This document shows positions 44,000 to 55,393 of a stretch of 64,000 nt of DNA, in pieces. The DNA is taken from the NCBI RefSeq assembly GCF_009857475.1, contig NZ_WWCJ01000002.1, forward strand, positions 310,001-374,000, written 5' to 3'. Positions within the stretch are counted from its first letter, which is position 1, and the number at the start of each line of letters is the position of its first letter. The notes under the pieces were generated by a model. It made no database searches and was not told the DNA's origin. It saw only the letters and a list, made by a program, of their open reading frames with translations. Source of the stretch: Pseudoduganella guangdongensis (lineage in GTDB: Bacteria > Pseudomonadota > Gammaproteobacteria > Burkholderiales > Burkholderiaceae_D). The position numbers and the translations under genes were made by a program.

Positions 44000-44451
44000 T
44001 GAACATCCAGCTTAGCGATATCGCCCACATCATCCAGCTCGCCATTGCCCCGGTGTTCATGCTGTCCACCGTCTGCACCAACCTGCTGGTGCTGCTGAAC
44101 CGCCTGGCGCGCATCATCGATCGCTCGCGCGTGCTGGAAGAACGCCTCGATGTCGCCTATAACGAAACCTATATCAACGAGCTGGACGTGCTATACCGCC
44201 GTTCGCACCTGATCAATGTCGCGATTGCGCTATGCACCGCCTGCGGCCTGTTCGTCGGCCTGGTGGTGGCCCTGCTGTTTGTCGGCGACGCCACCGACCT
44301 GCCGCTCGACAAGTACATTGCCGGCCTTTTCATTGCCGCGATGACCTGCCTGATCGGCAACTTCGGCTACCTGCTGCGCGAGATCTTTATCGCCTCCACC
44401 TTTATGCGTGCCCACCGCCACGTGCGGCACATTGAACGCAACCAGAACTAA
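43999..44451 (+). CDS. DUF2721 membrane protein
   Basis: The 150-residue protein has three hydrophobic helices and the family start IAHIIQLAIAPVFMLSTVCTNL, followed by the cytoplasmic RLARIIDRSRVLEERL segment. Function is unknown. Translation is coupled to pip. Confidence 0.87.
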   Translation: MNIQLSDIAHIIQLAIAPVFMLSTVCTNLLVLLNRLARIIDRSRVLEERLDVAYNETYINELDVLYRRSHLINVAIALCTACGLFVGLVVALLFVGDATDLPLDKYIAGLFIAAMTCLIGNFGYLLREIFIASTFMRAHRHVRHIERNQN

Positions 44452-44459
44452 GAAATATC

Positions 44460-44908
44460 ATGCACGACTACCAACGCCCACCCACGCTGCACCGCTACGG
44501 CCCGCGCAGCGAACTCGAACAAGCCCTGAAAGAAGGCCAGTTCGTCCTGCGCCCTGTGGGCAGCTTCCTGACCCTGAGCTTCTCGCAAGCCTGGAAACCC
44601 GAGCTGTTCGTCCATTTCGGCGCCGAAAGCTGCCTGGTCATCCATAACACCGAAGAGTTCGGCGAACGTATCCACCGCGCCGTGCAGCGCACCCTGCCGA
44701 ACTGGGCGGGCATTGACGGTGCGATCGAGTACGGCGGCCGCGCCGCCCTGGGCGCCGCCTTCACCAAGACGCGCGAAGATGCGATCGAGAAAGAATGGCA
44801 ATTCGCCTGGCGTTCCATGCAGAGCAAGTCCAGCATGAACCCGGTGATGATCCGTATCGGCAGCCTGGAAAATTTTGCGGAAGTGCGCGACCGCGACCAG
44901 CGCGCTTC

Positions 44909-44912
<4 letters not shown>
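44460..44912 (+). CDS. Conserved hypothetical protein
   Basis: The 150-residue soluble protein has no recognised domain. There are mixed alpha/beta features (SFLTLSFSQAWKPELFVHFG) and a C-terminal MIRIGSLENFAEVR. It follows the DUF2721 gene by 8 bases in the same direction, suggesting an operon. Its stop overlaps the stop of the convergent SRPBCC gene (TTAA). The function is unknown. Confidence 0.65.
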
Positions 44913-47665
<2,753 letters not shown>

Positions 47666-47671
47666 AACGCA

Positions 47672-47754
47672 AATGTCCGTTTTGGGGTCAGGAACAGAAG
47701 TGGACATTCTTGAAGAAAATGTCCACTTCTGTTCCTGACCCCAAAACGGACATT
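47672..47754. repeat. Hairpin repeat H5
   Basis: A perfect inverted repeat with 37-base arms (47672-47708, 47718-47754) and a 9-base loop. The arms contain GGGGTCAGGAACAGAAGTGG. It fills the space between the convergent fadH and ybaL stops (6 and 8 bases away). Confidence 0.92.
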
Positions 47755-47762
47755 CTCCGAAT

Positions 47763-49469
47763 TTACTTGGCGATGGCGGCGGCGACGTGGGCGGCCATGG
47801 ATTTGGCCAGCTCTTGCTCGCCGATGAAGATGGCGCCGACGCGTTCCTTGCGCAGCAGCTCTGCTTCTTCTTCGCTGTGCGTGCGCACGGCGATCTGGAT
47901 GTCCGGGTTCAGCGCGCGCGCGGTTTCAATCATGGCGCGCACGTGGAAGGTATCGGGCGTGGCCACCACCAGCATGCGTGCCTTGTGGATGTGCGCCTGG
48001 ATCAGCACACCCGGCTCGCCGGCGTTGCCTGCCACGGCGGCGATGCCTTGCTGGCGCAGCTGGTCCACCAGCTCGCGGTTCTGCTCGGCCACCACATACT
48101 CGATGCCTCGCGCAGCCAGCCCCTCGGCGATGTTGCGGCCAACGCGCCCATAGCCCACCAGCACCACCTGGCCCGCCAGCTTGGAGGGCGCGGTCGTCAT
48201 CGGCAGTTCTGCCAGCGGGTCGGCGCTACGCGCGTAGCGCGCGGCCAGCGTCTTGTTCTTGCCCAGCACGCGCTCCAGCCAGTCGCTCAGCAGGAACATC
48301 AGCGGGTTCAGCGCGATCGACAGGATGGCGCCGGCCAGGATCAGGCTTTGCCCTTCCGGCGGCAGCAGGCCAAGCGAGATGCCGAGCGCGGCCAGGATGA
48401 AGGAGAACTCGCCAATCTGCGCCAGGCTGGCCGAGACCATCAGCGCGGTGCCCGCCGGATAGCGCAGCAGCACCACCAGCGCCAACGCGGCCAGCGATTT
48501 GCCGAACAGGACCACCAGCACCACGGCCAGCACGCGCAGCGGCTGCTCGACCAAAATGCTCGGCTCGAACAGCATGCCGACCGAAACGAAGAACAGCACC
48601 GCAAACGCGTCGCGCAGCGGCAGCGATTCGTGCGCGGCGCGGTGGCTCAGCTCGGATTCGCGCAGCACCATGCCGGCGAAGAAGGCGCCCAGGGCGAACG
48701 AGATGCCGAACAGCACCGTTGCGGCGTAGGCGATGCCGACTGCAGCGGCAATCACGCACAGCGTGAACAGCTCGCGCGAGTTGGTGCGCGCCACCTGCCA
48801 CAGGATCCATGGGAACAGCTTGCGCCCCACCAGCAGCATGAAGCCGACGAACAGCGCCACCTGGCCCAGCGTCAGCGCCAGCGCCTTGAGCAGGCCGCCT
48901 TCGGCGGCGCCGTGGCCGTGCGCGGCGTCCGGCGCATGGCCGCCCAGCGCGCCCGCCACCGCCGGCAGCAACACCAGCACCAGCACGGTCACCAGGTCTT
49001 CCACCACCAGCCAGCCGACGGCGATGCGGCCGTTGAACGAATCGAGCGTGCCGCGTTCCTCCAGCGCCCGCAGCAGCACCACGGTGCTGGCCACCGACAG
49101 CGCCAGGCCGAACACAAGCCCGCCGCCCAGGCTCCAGCCCCACCAGTGGGCCAGGGCCATGCCCATGCCGGTGGCGGCGGCGATTTGCAGGATGGCGCCG
49201 GGCAGGGCGACTTTGCGCACCTCCCACAGGTCGTCCAGCGAGAAGTGCAAGCCGACGCCGAACATCATCAGCATCACGCCGATCTCGGCCAACTGGCCGG
49301 CGAGGGCGGCGTCGGCGACAAAGCCGGGAGTGGCGGGGCCGATCAGGATGCCGGCGGCTAAATAGCCGACCAGTGCGGGGAGTTTGAGGCGGGTGGCGAT
49401 AAAGCCGAAGACGAGGCCGAAGCCAAGGGCTGCGGCGATGGTGGTAATCAGGCTGACGTCATGGGGCAT
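47763..49469 (-). CDS. Kef/YbaL-type CPA2 cation:proton antiporter
   Basis: The 568-residue inner-membrane protein has about twelve helices (LVGYLAAGILIGPATPGF, FGVGLHFSLDDLWEV) and a C-terminal RCK/TrkA-N regulatory domain (VVLVGYGRVGRNIAEGLAARG). YbaL is the closest E. coli type. It probably exchanges K+ or Na+ for protons. AGGAG precedes the ATG. A His/Gly/Ala cytoplasmic loop (GGHAPDAAHGHGAAEGG) is an unusual insertion. Confidence 0.92.
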   Translation of the reverse strand: MPHDVSLITTIAAALGFGLVFGFIATRLKLPALVGYLAAGILIGPATPGFVADAALAGQLAEIGVMLMMFGVGLHFSLDDLWEVRKVALPGAILQIAAATGMGMALAHWWGWSLGGGLVFGLALSVASTVVLLRALEERGTLDSFNGRIAVGWLVVEDLVTVLVLVLLPAVAGALGGHAPDAAHGHGAAEGGLLKALALTLGQVALFVGFMLLVGRKLFPWILWQVARTNSRELFTLCVIAAAVGIAYAATVLFGISFALGAFFAGMVLRESELSHRAAHESLPLRDAFAVLFFVSVGMLFEPSILVEQPLRVLAVVLVVLFGKSLAALALVVLLRYPAGTALMVSASLAQIGEFSFILAALGISLGLLPPEGQSLILAGAILSIALNPLMFLLSDWLERVLGKNKTLAARYARSADPLAELPMTTAPSKLAGQVVLVGYGRVGRNIAEGLAARGIEYVVAEQNRELVDQLRQQGIAAVAGNAGEPGVLIQAHIHKARMLVVATPDTFHVRAMIETARALNPDIQIAVRTHSEEEAELLRKERVGAIFIGEQELAKSMAAHVAAAIAK

Positions 49470-49509
49470 GCAGGACTCCTTTCGCTAAGGAGTATAACCG
49501 CATGAAGAT

Positions 49510-49574
49510 CGGGGTCAGGTCTGACAATCGGACATTTTGCTGCGCAAAATGTCCGATTGTCAGACCTGACCCCG
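49510..49574. repeat. Hairpin repeat H6
   Basis: Perfect 31-base arms (49510-49540, 49544-49574) with a three-base loop. The arms start CGGGGTCAGGTCTGACAATC, as in H2. It lies five bases past the stop of the KAS III gene. Confidence 0.92.
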
Positions 49575-49579
49575 AATTT

Positions 49580-50701
49580 TTAGGCTTTGCGGACGACGAC
49601 CGAGCCGATCGAGTACCCGGCGCCGAAGCTGCAGATCACGCCATACGCGCCGGACGGCAAATCATCCTGGTGCTTGTGGAACGCAATGATCGAACCGGCG
49701 GAGGAGGTGTTGGCATACGTATCCAGGATCACCGGCGCTTCCAGCGCCTCGGCATCGCGGCCCAGGATGGTGCGCGAAATCAGCTGGTTCATGCTCAGGT
49801 TGGCCTGGTGCAGCCAGAAGCGGCTCATTTGTTCCACTTGCAGGCCGGCGCGCTCGATCGAATCCTTGATCATCTGCGCCGCCATCGGGCACACGTCCTT
49901 GAACACCTTGCGGCCCTGCTGCTTGAACAGCTTGTCCGGCGCGCCGATGCCGCTTTCATCAAAGCGGTTCATGAAGCCGAAGTTATTGCGGATGTTGTTG
50001 GAGAAGCTGGTCTTCAGCTTGGTGTCCAGGATGTCCCACTGGTGCTTGGAGACCGCATCTTCCTTGGCTTCCACGATCACGGCGGTGCAGGCGTCGCCGA
50101 AGATGAAGTGGCTGTCGCGGTCGCGATAGTCCAGGTGGCCGGAGGTGATTTCCGGGTTCAGCATCAGCACCGCGCGCGCCTGGCCGCTTTGCACGGCGGC
50201 GACCGCTTGCTGAATGCCGAAGGTGGCGGAGGAGCACGCCACATTCATGTCGAAGCCAAAGCCGTCGATGCCGAGCGCTTGCTGCACTTCTACCGCCATG
50301 GCCGGGTAGGCGCGCTGCATATTGGAGCAGGCCACCAGCACCATATCGATATCGGCCGGGCTGCGGCCGGCGCGGTCCAGCGCCTGGCGCGCGGCGGCGA
50401 CGCAAATCTCGGCCTGCAGCGACAGTTCGTCGTTGCTGCGCTCGGGAATGCGCGGGGTCATGCGCTTCGGGTCGAGGATGCCGGATTTTTCCATCACATA
50501 GCGCGACTTGATGCCGGAAGCCTTTTCAATGAAGGCGGCGCTCGATGGTTCCAGTGCGGTCACGCTGCCTGCGGCGATGGCGGCGGCGTTGTCGGCATTG
50601 AACAGTTCGACGTAAGCGTTGAAAGCGGTGACCAGTTCCTCGTTGCTGATCGAGTTTTCTGGGGTGTAGAGGCCGGTACCGCTGATGACGGCTTGTTTCA
50701 T
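49580..50701 (-). CDS. 3-oxoacyl-ACP synthase III (FabH/FabW-like)
   Basis: The 373-residue condensing enzyme has the KAS III triad: Cys in [10 protein letters not shown], His in [11 protein letters not shown] and Asn in [10 protein letters not shown]. At 373 residues it is longer than FabH (about 320), carrying an insertion near the N-terminus. It fits the FabW-like or beta-ketoacyl synthase III group of Burkholderiales. The priming substrate is unknown. The ATG is at 50701. Confidence 0.88.
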   Translation of the reverse strand: MKQAVISGTGLYTPENSISNEELVTAFNAYVELFNADNAAAIAAGSVTALEPSSAAFIEKASGIKSRYVMEKSGILDPKRMTPRIPERSNDELSLQAEICVAAARQALDRAGRSPADIDMVLVACSNMQRAYPAMAVEVQQALGIDGFGFDMNVACSSATFGIQQAVAAVQSGQARAVLMLNPEITSGHLDYRDRDSHFIFGDACTAVIVEAKEDAVSKHQWDILDTKLKTSFSNNIRNNFGFMNRFDESGIGAPDKLFKQQGRKVFKDVCPMAAQMIKDSIERAGLQVEQMSRFWLHQANLSMNQLISRTILGRDAEALEAPVILDTYANTSSAGSIIAFHKHQDDLPSGAYGVICSFGAGYSIGSVVVRKA

Positions 50702-50771
50702 GATCAATCTTTCTTATTTGGAAATGGGTCAGGCGACCGGTTAGCCGGGCGATTTTACCGCATCTGCAAAC

Positions 50772-50796
50772 AAAAACGGCGCCCCTGGGGGCGCCG
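50772..50796 (-). terminator. Intrinsic terminator of the S41 protease gene
   Basis: CGGCGCCCC and GGGGCGCCG pair around TG (50777-50796). On the leftward strand five T follow. It lies 18 bases past the protease stop. Confidence 0.88.
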
Positions 50797-50813
50797 GCTT
50801 GATCCGCGTCAGC

Positions 50814-52244
50814 TTATTTCTTGGGCGGCGGATCCAGTTTGACCAGCTTGGATTCGCCCTTGGCCAGCTGCACCGGCGTCCCTTGCAGGTGGTTGAGCGC
50901 CTGCTTCAGCTGGAAGTCCTCGCCGCTGCCGTACTCCAGCGGTTTGCGCTTCTTCTCGGCCGCCAGGATGCGCATCTGCTCTTCCAGCTCGTCGCGCTGG
51001 GACTTGCCGCCTTCCTGCTCGCGGTCGTTGGACAGGTGCTTGGCCAGGTCGGCTTCGCGCATGCGCAGGCTGTTCAGGCCGTCGCCGTCCTCGTTTTCAT
51101 CCACCGCCAGGTCGGGCGCAATGCCCTTGGCCTGGATCGAACGGCCATGCGGGGTGTAGTAGCGCGCCGTGGTCAGTTTGACGGCGGTGTCGGCCGTCAG
51201 CTGGCGGATGGTCTGCACCGAGCCCTTGCCGAAGGTTTGCGAGCCGATGATGGTGGCGCGCTTGTAGTCCTGCAGGGCGCCGGCCACGATTTCCGAGGCC
51301 GAGGCGGAGCCGGTATTCACCAGCACGGCCATCGGCACGTGCTTGACCGCCGCCGGCAGCTTGGCCAGCGGGTCGCCGTCGCCGCGCAGCGAGTAGTATT
51401 CGGCGCGGCCGTAGTAGATCTGTTTCGAATCAGGCAGTTGGCCGTTGGTCGAGACGATTGGCGTGTCCTTCGGCAGGAAGGCCGCCGCCACGCCGATCGC
51501 GCCTTGCAGCACGCCGCCCGGGTCGTTGCGCAGGTCCAGCACCAAGCCTTTCAGGTGCGGGTCCTGGCGGTACAGTTCGGTGATCTTGGTGGCCAGGTCT
51601 TCCACCGTCGGTTCCTGGAATTGCGAAATGCGGACCCAGGCATAGCCCGGCGACACCATGCGCGCCTTCACGCTTTTTTGGTGGATTTCTTCGCGGTTCA
51701 GGGTGAATTGCAGCGGCTGCGGCTCATCCTTGCGCATGATGGTCAGGGTCACCTTGGTGCCCGGCTCGCCGCGCATCTTCTTGACCGACTCATCCAGGCT
51801 GAGGCCTTTCAGCGAGGTGGCGTCCAGGCGCGTGATCATGTCGCCCGCCTTGATGCCGGCGCGGTAGGCCGGCGAGTCCTCGATCGGCGCCACGATGCGG
51901 ATATAGCCCTCGTCGCTCTGGCCGATTTCAATGCCCAGGCCGACGAACTTGCCCTGCGAGCCTTCGCGCAGCTCGGCATAGGCTTTCTTGTCCAGGTAGG
52001 CGGAATGGGGGTCGAGCGAGGCCACCATGCCCGAAATGGCTTCGGTCAGCAGCTTTTTGTCTTCCACCGATTCGACGTAGTCGGATTTGATCAGGCCGTA
52101 CACATCGGCGAGCTGCTTGAGCTCCTCCAGCGGCAGGACCGGGTCAACCTGCTTCTGCGCCATCGCGGAAAACTGGAGGGATACCGCGACCCCTGCCACC
52201 ACGCCCAAGCCGATCAGGCCGGCGTTCTTGAGTTTCTTGCCCAT
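50814..52244 (-). CDS. C-terminal processing protease (S41 family, CtpA-type)
   Basis: The 476-residue periplasmic serine protease has an N-terminal signal or anchor helix (AGLIGLGVVAGVAVSLQFSAMA), a PDZ domain (residues ~100-180, FVGLGIEIGQSDEGYIRIV, AYRAGIKAGDMI) and a catalytic core. The Ser/Lys dyad is in NTGSASASEIVAG and QTFGKGSVQT. It likely trims envelope proteins. The C-terminal tail is Lys-rich. Confidence 0.94.
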   Translation of the reverse strand: MGKKLKNAGLIGLGVVAGVAVSLQFSAMAQKQVDPVLPLEELKQLADVYGLIKSDYVESVEDKKLLTEAISGMVASLDPHSAYLDKKAYAELREGSQGKFVGLGIEIGQSDEGYIRIVAPIEDSPAYRAGIKAGDMITRLDATSLKGLSLDESVKKMRGEPGTKVTLTIMRKDEPQPLQFTLNREEIHQKSVKARMVSPGYAWVRISQFQEPTVEDLATKITELYRQDPHLKGLVLDLRNDPGGVLQGAIGVAAAFLPKDTPIVSTNGQLPDSKQIYYGRAEYYSLRGDGDPLAKLPAAVKHVPMAVLVNTGSASASEIVAGALQDYKRATIIGSQTFGKGSVQTIRQLTADTAVKLTTARYYTPHGRSIQAKGIAPDLAVDENEDGDGLNSLRMREADLAKHLSNDREQEGGKSQRDELEEQMRILAAEKKRKPLEYGSGEDFQLKQALNHLQGTPVQLAKGESKLVKLDPPPKK

Positions 52245-52529
52245 GTGTCACCTGTTCCGAATACAGCGGTTAACTCGTCCGCTATTGGAATTCAGTATAA
52301 ACCTGATTTTCAGCAATCGTAGCTGCCAGCATGGAATAAAAGCGTGGGAAAGCCACGCAAAATGCATAACTTGATAGGTGTTTGCCAAGGTTTTAACCGG
52401 AGTAAGTATTTGTAAGAAAGCCTATTGCCCCGGCATGCCGCACCTACACTGGGTCTCGCAATTTCTCTCTACCCTGAAGTGGTCTTATGCCTGCGCCCCG
52501 CGCAGGCATCTTTTTTTCTGGAGCATGCA

Positions 52530-53078
52530 ATGAGACTGATCCATTCTGCCCGCGCCGCCTGGCTGGTGCTGGCCATGGCCGCCGCGCCGGCCTTTGCCGT
52601 GCCGCTGATGGAGCTGCGCAGCGAGGACCTGGTGCCGATGGCCGCCGAATTCCGCAAATCCCTGAACCTGAACGCCAACCAGTCAACCCTGTGGGCCAAG
52701 GTGGAAAACCAGAGCAAGGTGCTGCTGCGCGAGCGCAAGGCGCGGCGCGACCGTCTGCAGGAGGCGACCCGCCAGCGGCTGGAGGCGCAAAACGTCGAGC
52801 TGCGCGAGCTGCAGGCCGGGCTGGAGGCGGAGCAGGCCGCCACGGCCGCCGAAGATCGCCAGTTGCGCGAATGGTGGCTGGGCATCAACGACGCCCTGGA
52901 TGACAGCCAGCGCCTGGCCGTGGCAAAGTTTCTTTCAGACCAACTGGTGCGCGTGGAGGGCGGCCCCGGTGGCACGCGCGGCGAGCGGCCAGCCGGCGAA
53001 CGCGGGGAGGGCGGCCAGCGCGGCGGGCCGGGCGGACGCGGCGGCATGGGCGGACCGGGCGGCGGCCGCGGCATGTAG
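52530..53078 (+). CDS. Spy/CpxP-like periplasmic protein with Gly-rich tail
   Basis: The 182-residue protein has a signal peptide (WLVLAMAAAPAFA-V) and a long charged helical region (LNLNANQSTLWAKVENQSK, RKARRDRLQEATRQRLEAQN). This resembles Spy/CpxP stress chaperones. The C-terminal ~45 residues are Gly/Arg repeats (GGPGGRGGMGG). GGAG precedes the ATG at 52530. The family is inferred from architecture. A GC-rich stem (53105-53128) follows it. Confidence 0.7.
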   Translation: MRLIHSARAAWLVLAMAAAPAFAVPLMELRSEDLVPMAAEFRKSLNLNANQSTLWAKVENQSKVLLRERKARRDRLQEATRQRLEAQNVELRELQAGLEAEQAATAAEDRQLREWWLGINDALDDSQRLAVAKFLSDQLVRVEGGPGGTRGERPAGERGEGGQRGGPGGRGGMGGPGGGRGM

Positions 53079-53188
53079 CCCCGGTATCAAAAAGTAAAAA
53101 AACGCCCGGCGGCACGCCAGCCGCCGGGGCCGGGTTTACAATGCCTGCGCGGCGCCAACCGGCCAGCCGCGCGGATCATTGTCAAACC

Positions 53189-55381
53189 ATGAAGAAGTTA
53201 CTCCCCCTCGCTTTCGCCAGCCTGGGTGTCGCGGCCGCCAGCGGCGCTGCAGCCCAAAGCAAGCCAGCCGACCCCGTCTTACCCCAGGTCACCATCAGCG
53301 GCGGCCGCCAGGACGATATGGTCGAGCGCCGCAACTCGACCGCCGGCAAGCAGGTCTACGGCCGCGAGGAGCTCGACCGCAATGGCGACAATAACGTCGG
53401 CGACGTGCTGAAACGCCTGCCGGGCGTGACCCTGGGCGGCCGCCCAGGACGCGGCGGCGAAGTGCGCATGCGCGGCCTGGGCAGCGGCTACACCCAGGTG
53501 CTGGTCAACGGCGAACGCCCGCCTGCCGGCTTTTCCATGGAGTCGCTGTCGCCCGACCAGGTCGAGCGCATTGAAGTGATGCGCGGCCCGGTGGCCGAAC
53601 ACAGCGCGCGCGCCATCGCCGGCACCATCAATATCGTGCTGCGCGACGGCTACCAGGTGCGCGACGTGCAGGTGAAAGCCTCCGACCGCCTGGAGCACGG
53701 CCGCCACTCGCCCGAAGTCTCCGTCACCATCCCGGGCAAACAGGGCGCGCTGAATTACACGGTATCGGCCTCCTTCAATGTCAGCCGCCAGCAAGACCGC
53801 AGCCAGACCCGCAACCTCGACACCGAAGACAACGGCGACCTGGCCAAGGAACAGTTCCTGCAAAGCGAAAGCGCCGGCACCAACAAGGGCCTGCACCTGG
53901 TGCCGCGCCTGTCGTACAAGTTTGAAAACGGCGACACGCTGAATTTCCAGACCATCCTGATGCACCAGCAGGGCCGCAGCAATGCCACCACCATGCTGGA
54001 GCAGACCGTGCCCCTGGTGGCGGCCGGCGAGCCGCGCGGCCCGGAATACAACCTGGCGCAGCAGGGCAGCGAGAACGACGTCACCTTCCTGCGCGGCTTT
54101 GGCAACTGGGTGCACCGCCTGCAGGGCGCCAGCAAACTCGATGTGAAGTTCGGCTTCGGCCTGGGTAAGCGCGACAGCGACTCGCTGCGCTACCAGTACA
54201 ACAAAACAGGCGCGCTGCTGGACCGCTTTACCGACACCGACAGCATCAGGGACAAGAGCGTCAACACTGGCGGCAAATACACCTCGCCGCTGGGCACGGG
54301 CCATATGCTGGCCGCCGGCTGGGACCTGGAAGCGAGCCAGCGCGATCAACTGCGCGTATCGCTGGACAAGAACGGCAAGCCGCAGTTTGCCGACTCCGGC
54401 GAAAACCTGGCTGCCGACACGCGCCGCATCGCCCTGTTCGCGCAGGACGAATGGGATATCACGCCGCAGTGGTCGGCCTCCATCGGCGCGCGCTGGGAAG
54501 GCATCCGCACCACTTCCGACCGCAGCGCGGGCAGCATCGCCAACACCAGCAAGGTCTTCAGTCCGCTGCTGCACGCGGTGTGGAAGATCCCCGGCGCCGA
54601 GAAGGACCAGGTGCGCGCCAGCCTGACCCGCAGCTACAAATCGCCCACCGTGCAGGACCTGATCGCCGCCCCGGCGCAATCGCGCCAGAACAGCGCCACC
54701 AGCCCTGACCGCACCGGCAACCCGAACCTGAAGCCGGAACTGGCCACCGGCCTGGACCTGGCCTACGAACACTACCTGGGCCGCAACGGCATCGTCAGCA
54801 TCAGCGGTTTCGTGCGCAAGATCGATGACCTGATCCGGCGCGACCTGGAGCTGCGCCAGACGGAACTCGGCCTGCGCTGGGTGTCCGCGCCCTTCAACGT
54901 GGGCAAGGCGCGCACCAGCGGCATCGAGCTGGAAGCCAAGTTCTCGCTGGCGGAGTTGATGGACGACGCGCCGCAGATCGACTTCCGCAGCAACTACAGC
55001 CGCTTCTGGTCCAAGGTGGACGGCATCCCCGGTCCGGACAACCGGCTCGACCAGCAGGCCAGGCAGACGGCCAACCTGGGCATGGACTACCGCCTGAAAG
55101 ACATTCCACTCACCTTGGGCGCCAGCTACAACTGGACGCCGCTGGTCCGCACCCAGGTCAGCGACAAGCAGCGAGTGGAAACCAGCCGCAAACGCGTGCT
55201 GGACATGTATGCGCTGTGGCGTTTCGACAGCCGCACGCAGCTCCGCCTCAGCGCCAACAACCTGCTGGCGGATGATGCAACCGGGTACAACCTGGTGTAC
55301 GCTAATGGGCTTGCCTCACAAGCGGCCTCGCTGAACCCCACTTACACCCAGTGGAGTGTTCGACTTGAAACCAAATTCTAA
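53189..55381 (+). CDS. TonB-dependent outer-membrane receptor
   Basis: The 730-residue protein has a signal peptide (FASLGVAAASGAAAQ) and a plug domain (NNVGDVLKRLPGVTLGG, LVNGERPP, VERIEVMRGPVAEHSARAIAGTINIVLRDG). A large beta-barrel follows, ending in the aromatic VRLETKF. The substrate is unknown; no sigma/anti-sigma pair is adjacent. The M13 gene starts 12 bases downstream, so the receptor and peptidase are likely cotranscribed. Confidence 0.92.
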   Translation: MKKLLPLAFASLGVAAASGAAAQSKPADPVLPQVTISGGRQDDMVERRNSTAGKQVYGREELDRNGDNNVGDVLKRLPGVTLGGRPGRGGEVRMRGLGSGYTQVLVNGERPPAGFSMESLSPDQVERIEVMRGPVAEHSARAIAGTINIVLRDGYQVRDVQVKASDRLEHGRHSPEVSVTIPGKQGALNYTVSASFNVSRQQDRSQTRNLDTEDNGDLAKEQFLQSESAGTNKGLHLVPRLSYKFENGDTLNFQTILMHQQGRSNATTMLEQTVPLVAAGEPRGPEYNLAQQGSENDVTFLRGFGNWVHRLQGASKLDVKFGFGLGKRDSDSLRYQYNKTGALLDRFTDTDSIRDKSVNTGGKYTSPLGTGHMLAAGWDLEASQRDQLRVSLDKNGKPQFADSGENLAADTRRIALFAQDEWDITPQWSASIGARWEGIRTTSDRSAGSIANTSKVFSPLLHAVWKIPGAEKDQVRASLTRSYKSPTVQDLIAAPAQSRQNSATSPDRTGNPNLKPELATGLDLAYEHYLGRNGIVSISGFVRKIDDLIRRDLELRQTELGLRWVSAPFNVGKARTSGIELEAKFSLAELMDDAPQIDFRSNYSRFWSKVDGIPGPDNRLDQQARQTANLGMDYRLKDIPLTLGASYNWTPLVRTQVSDKQRVETSRKRVLDMYALWRFDSRTQLRLSANNLLADDATGYNLVYANGLASQAASLNPTYTQWSVRLETKF

Positions 55382-55393
55382 AGGGACAACAGA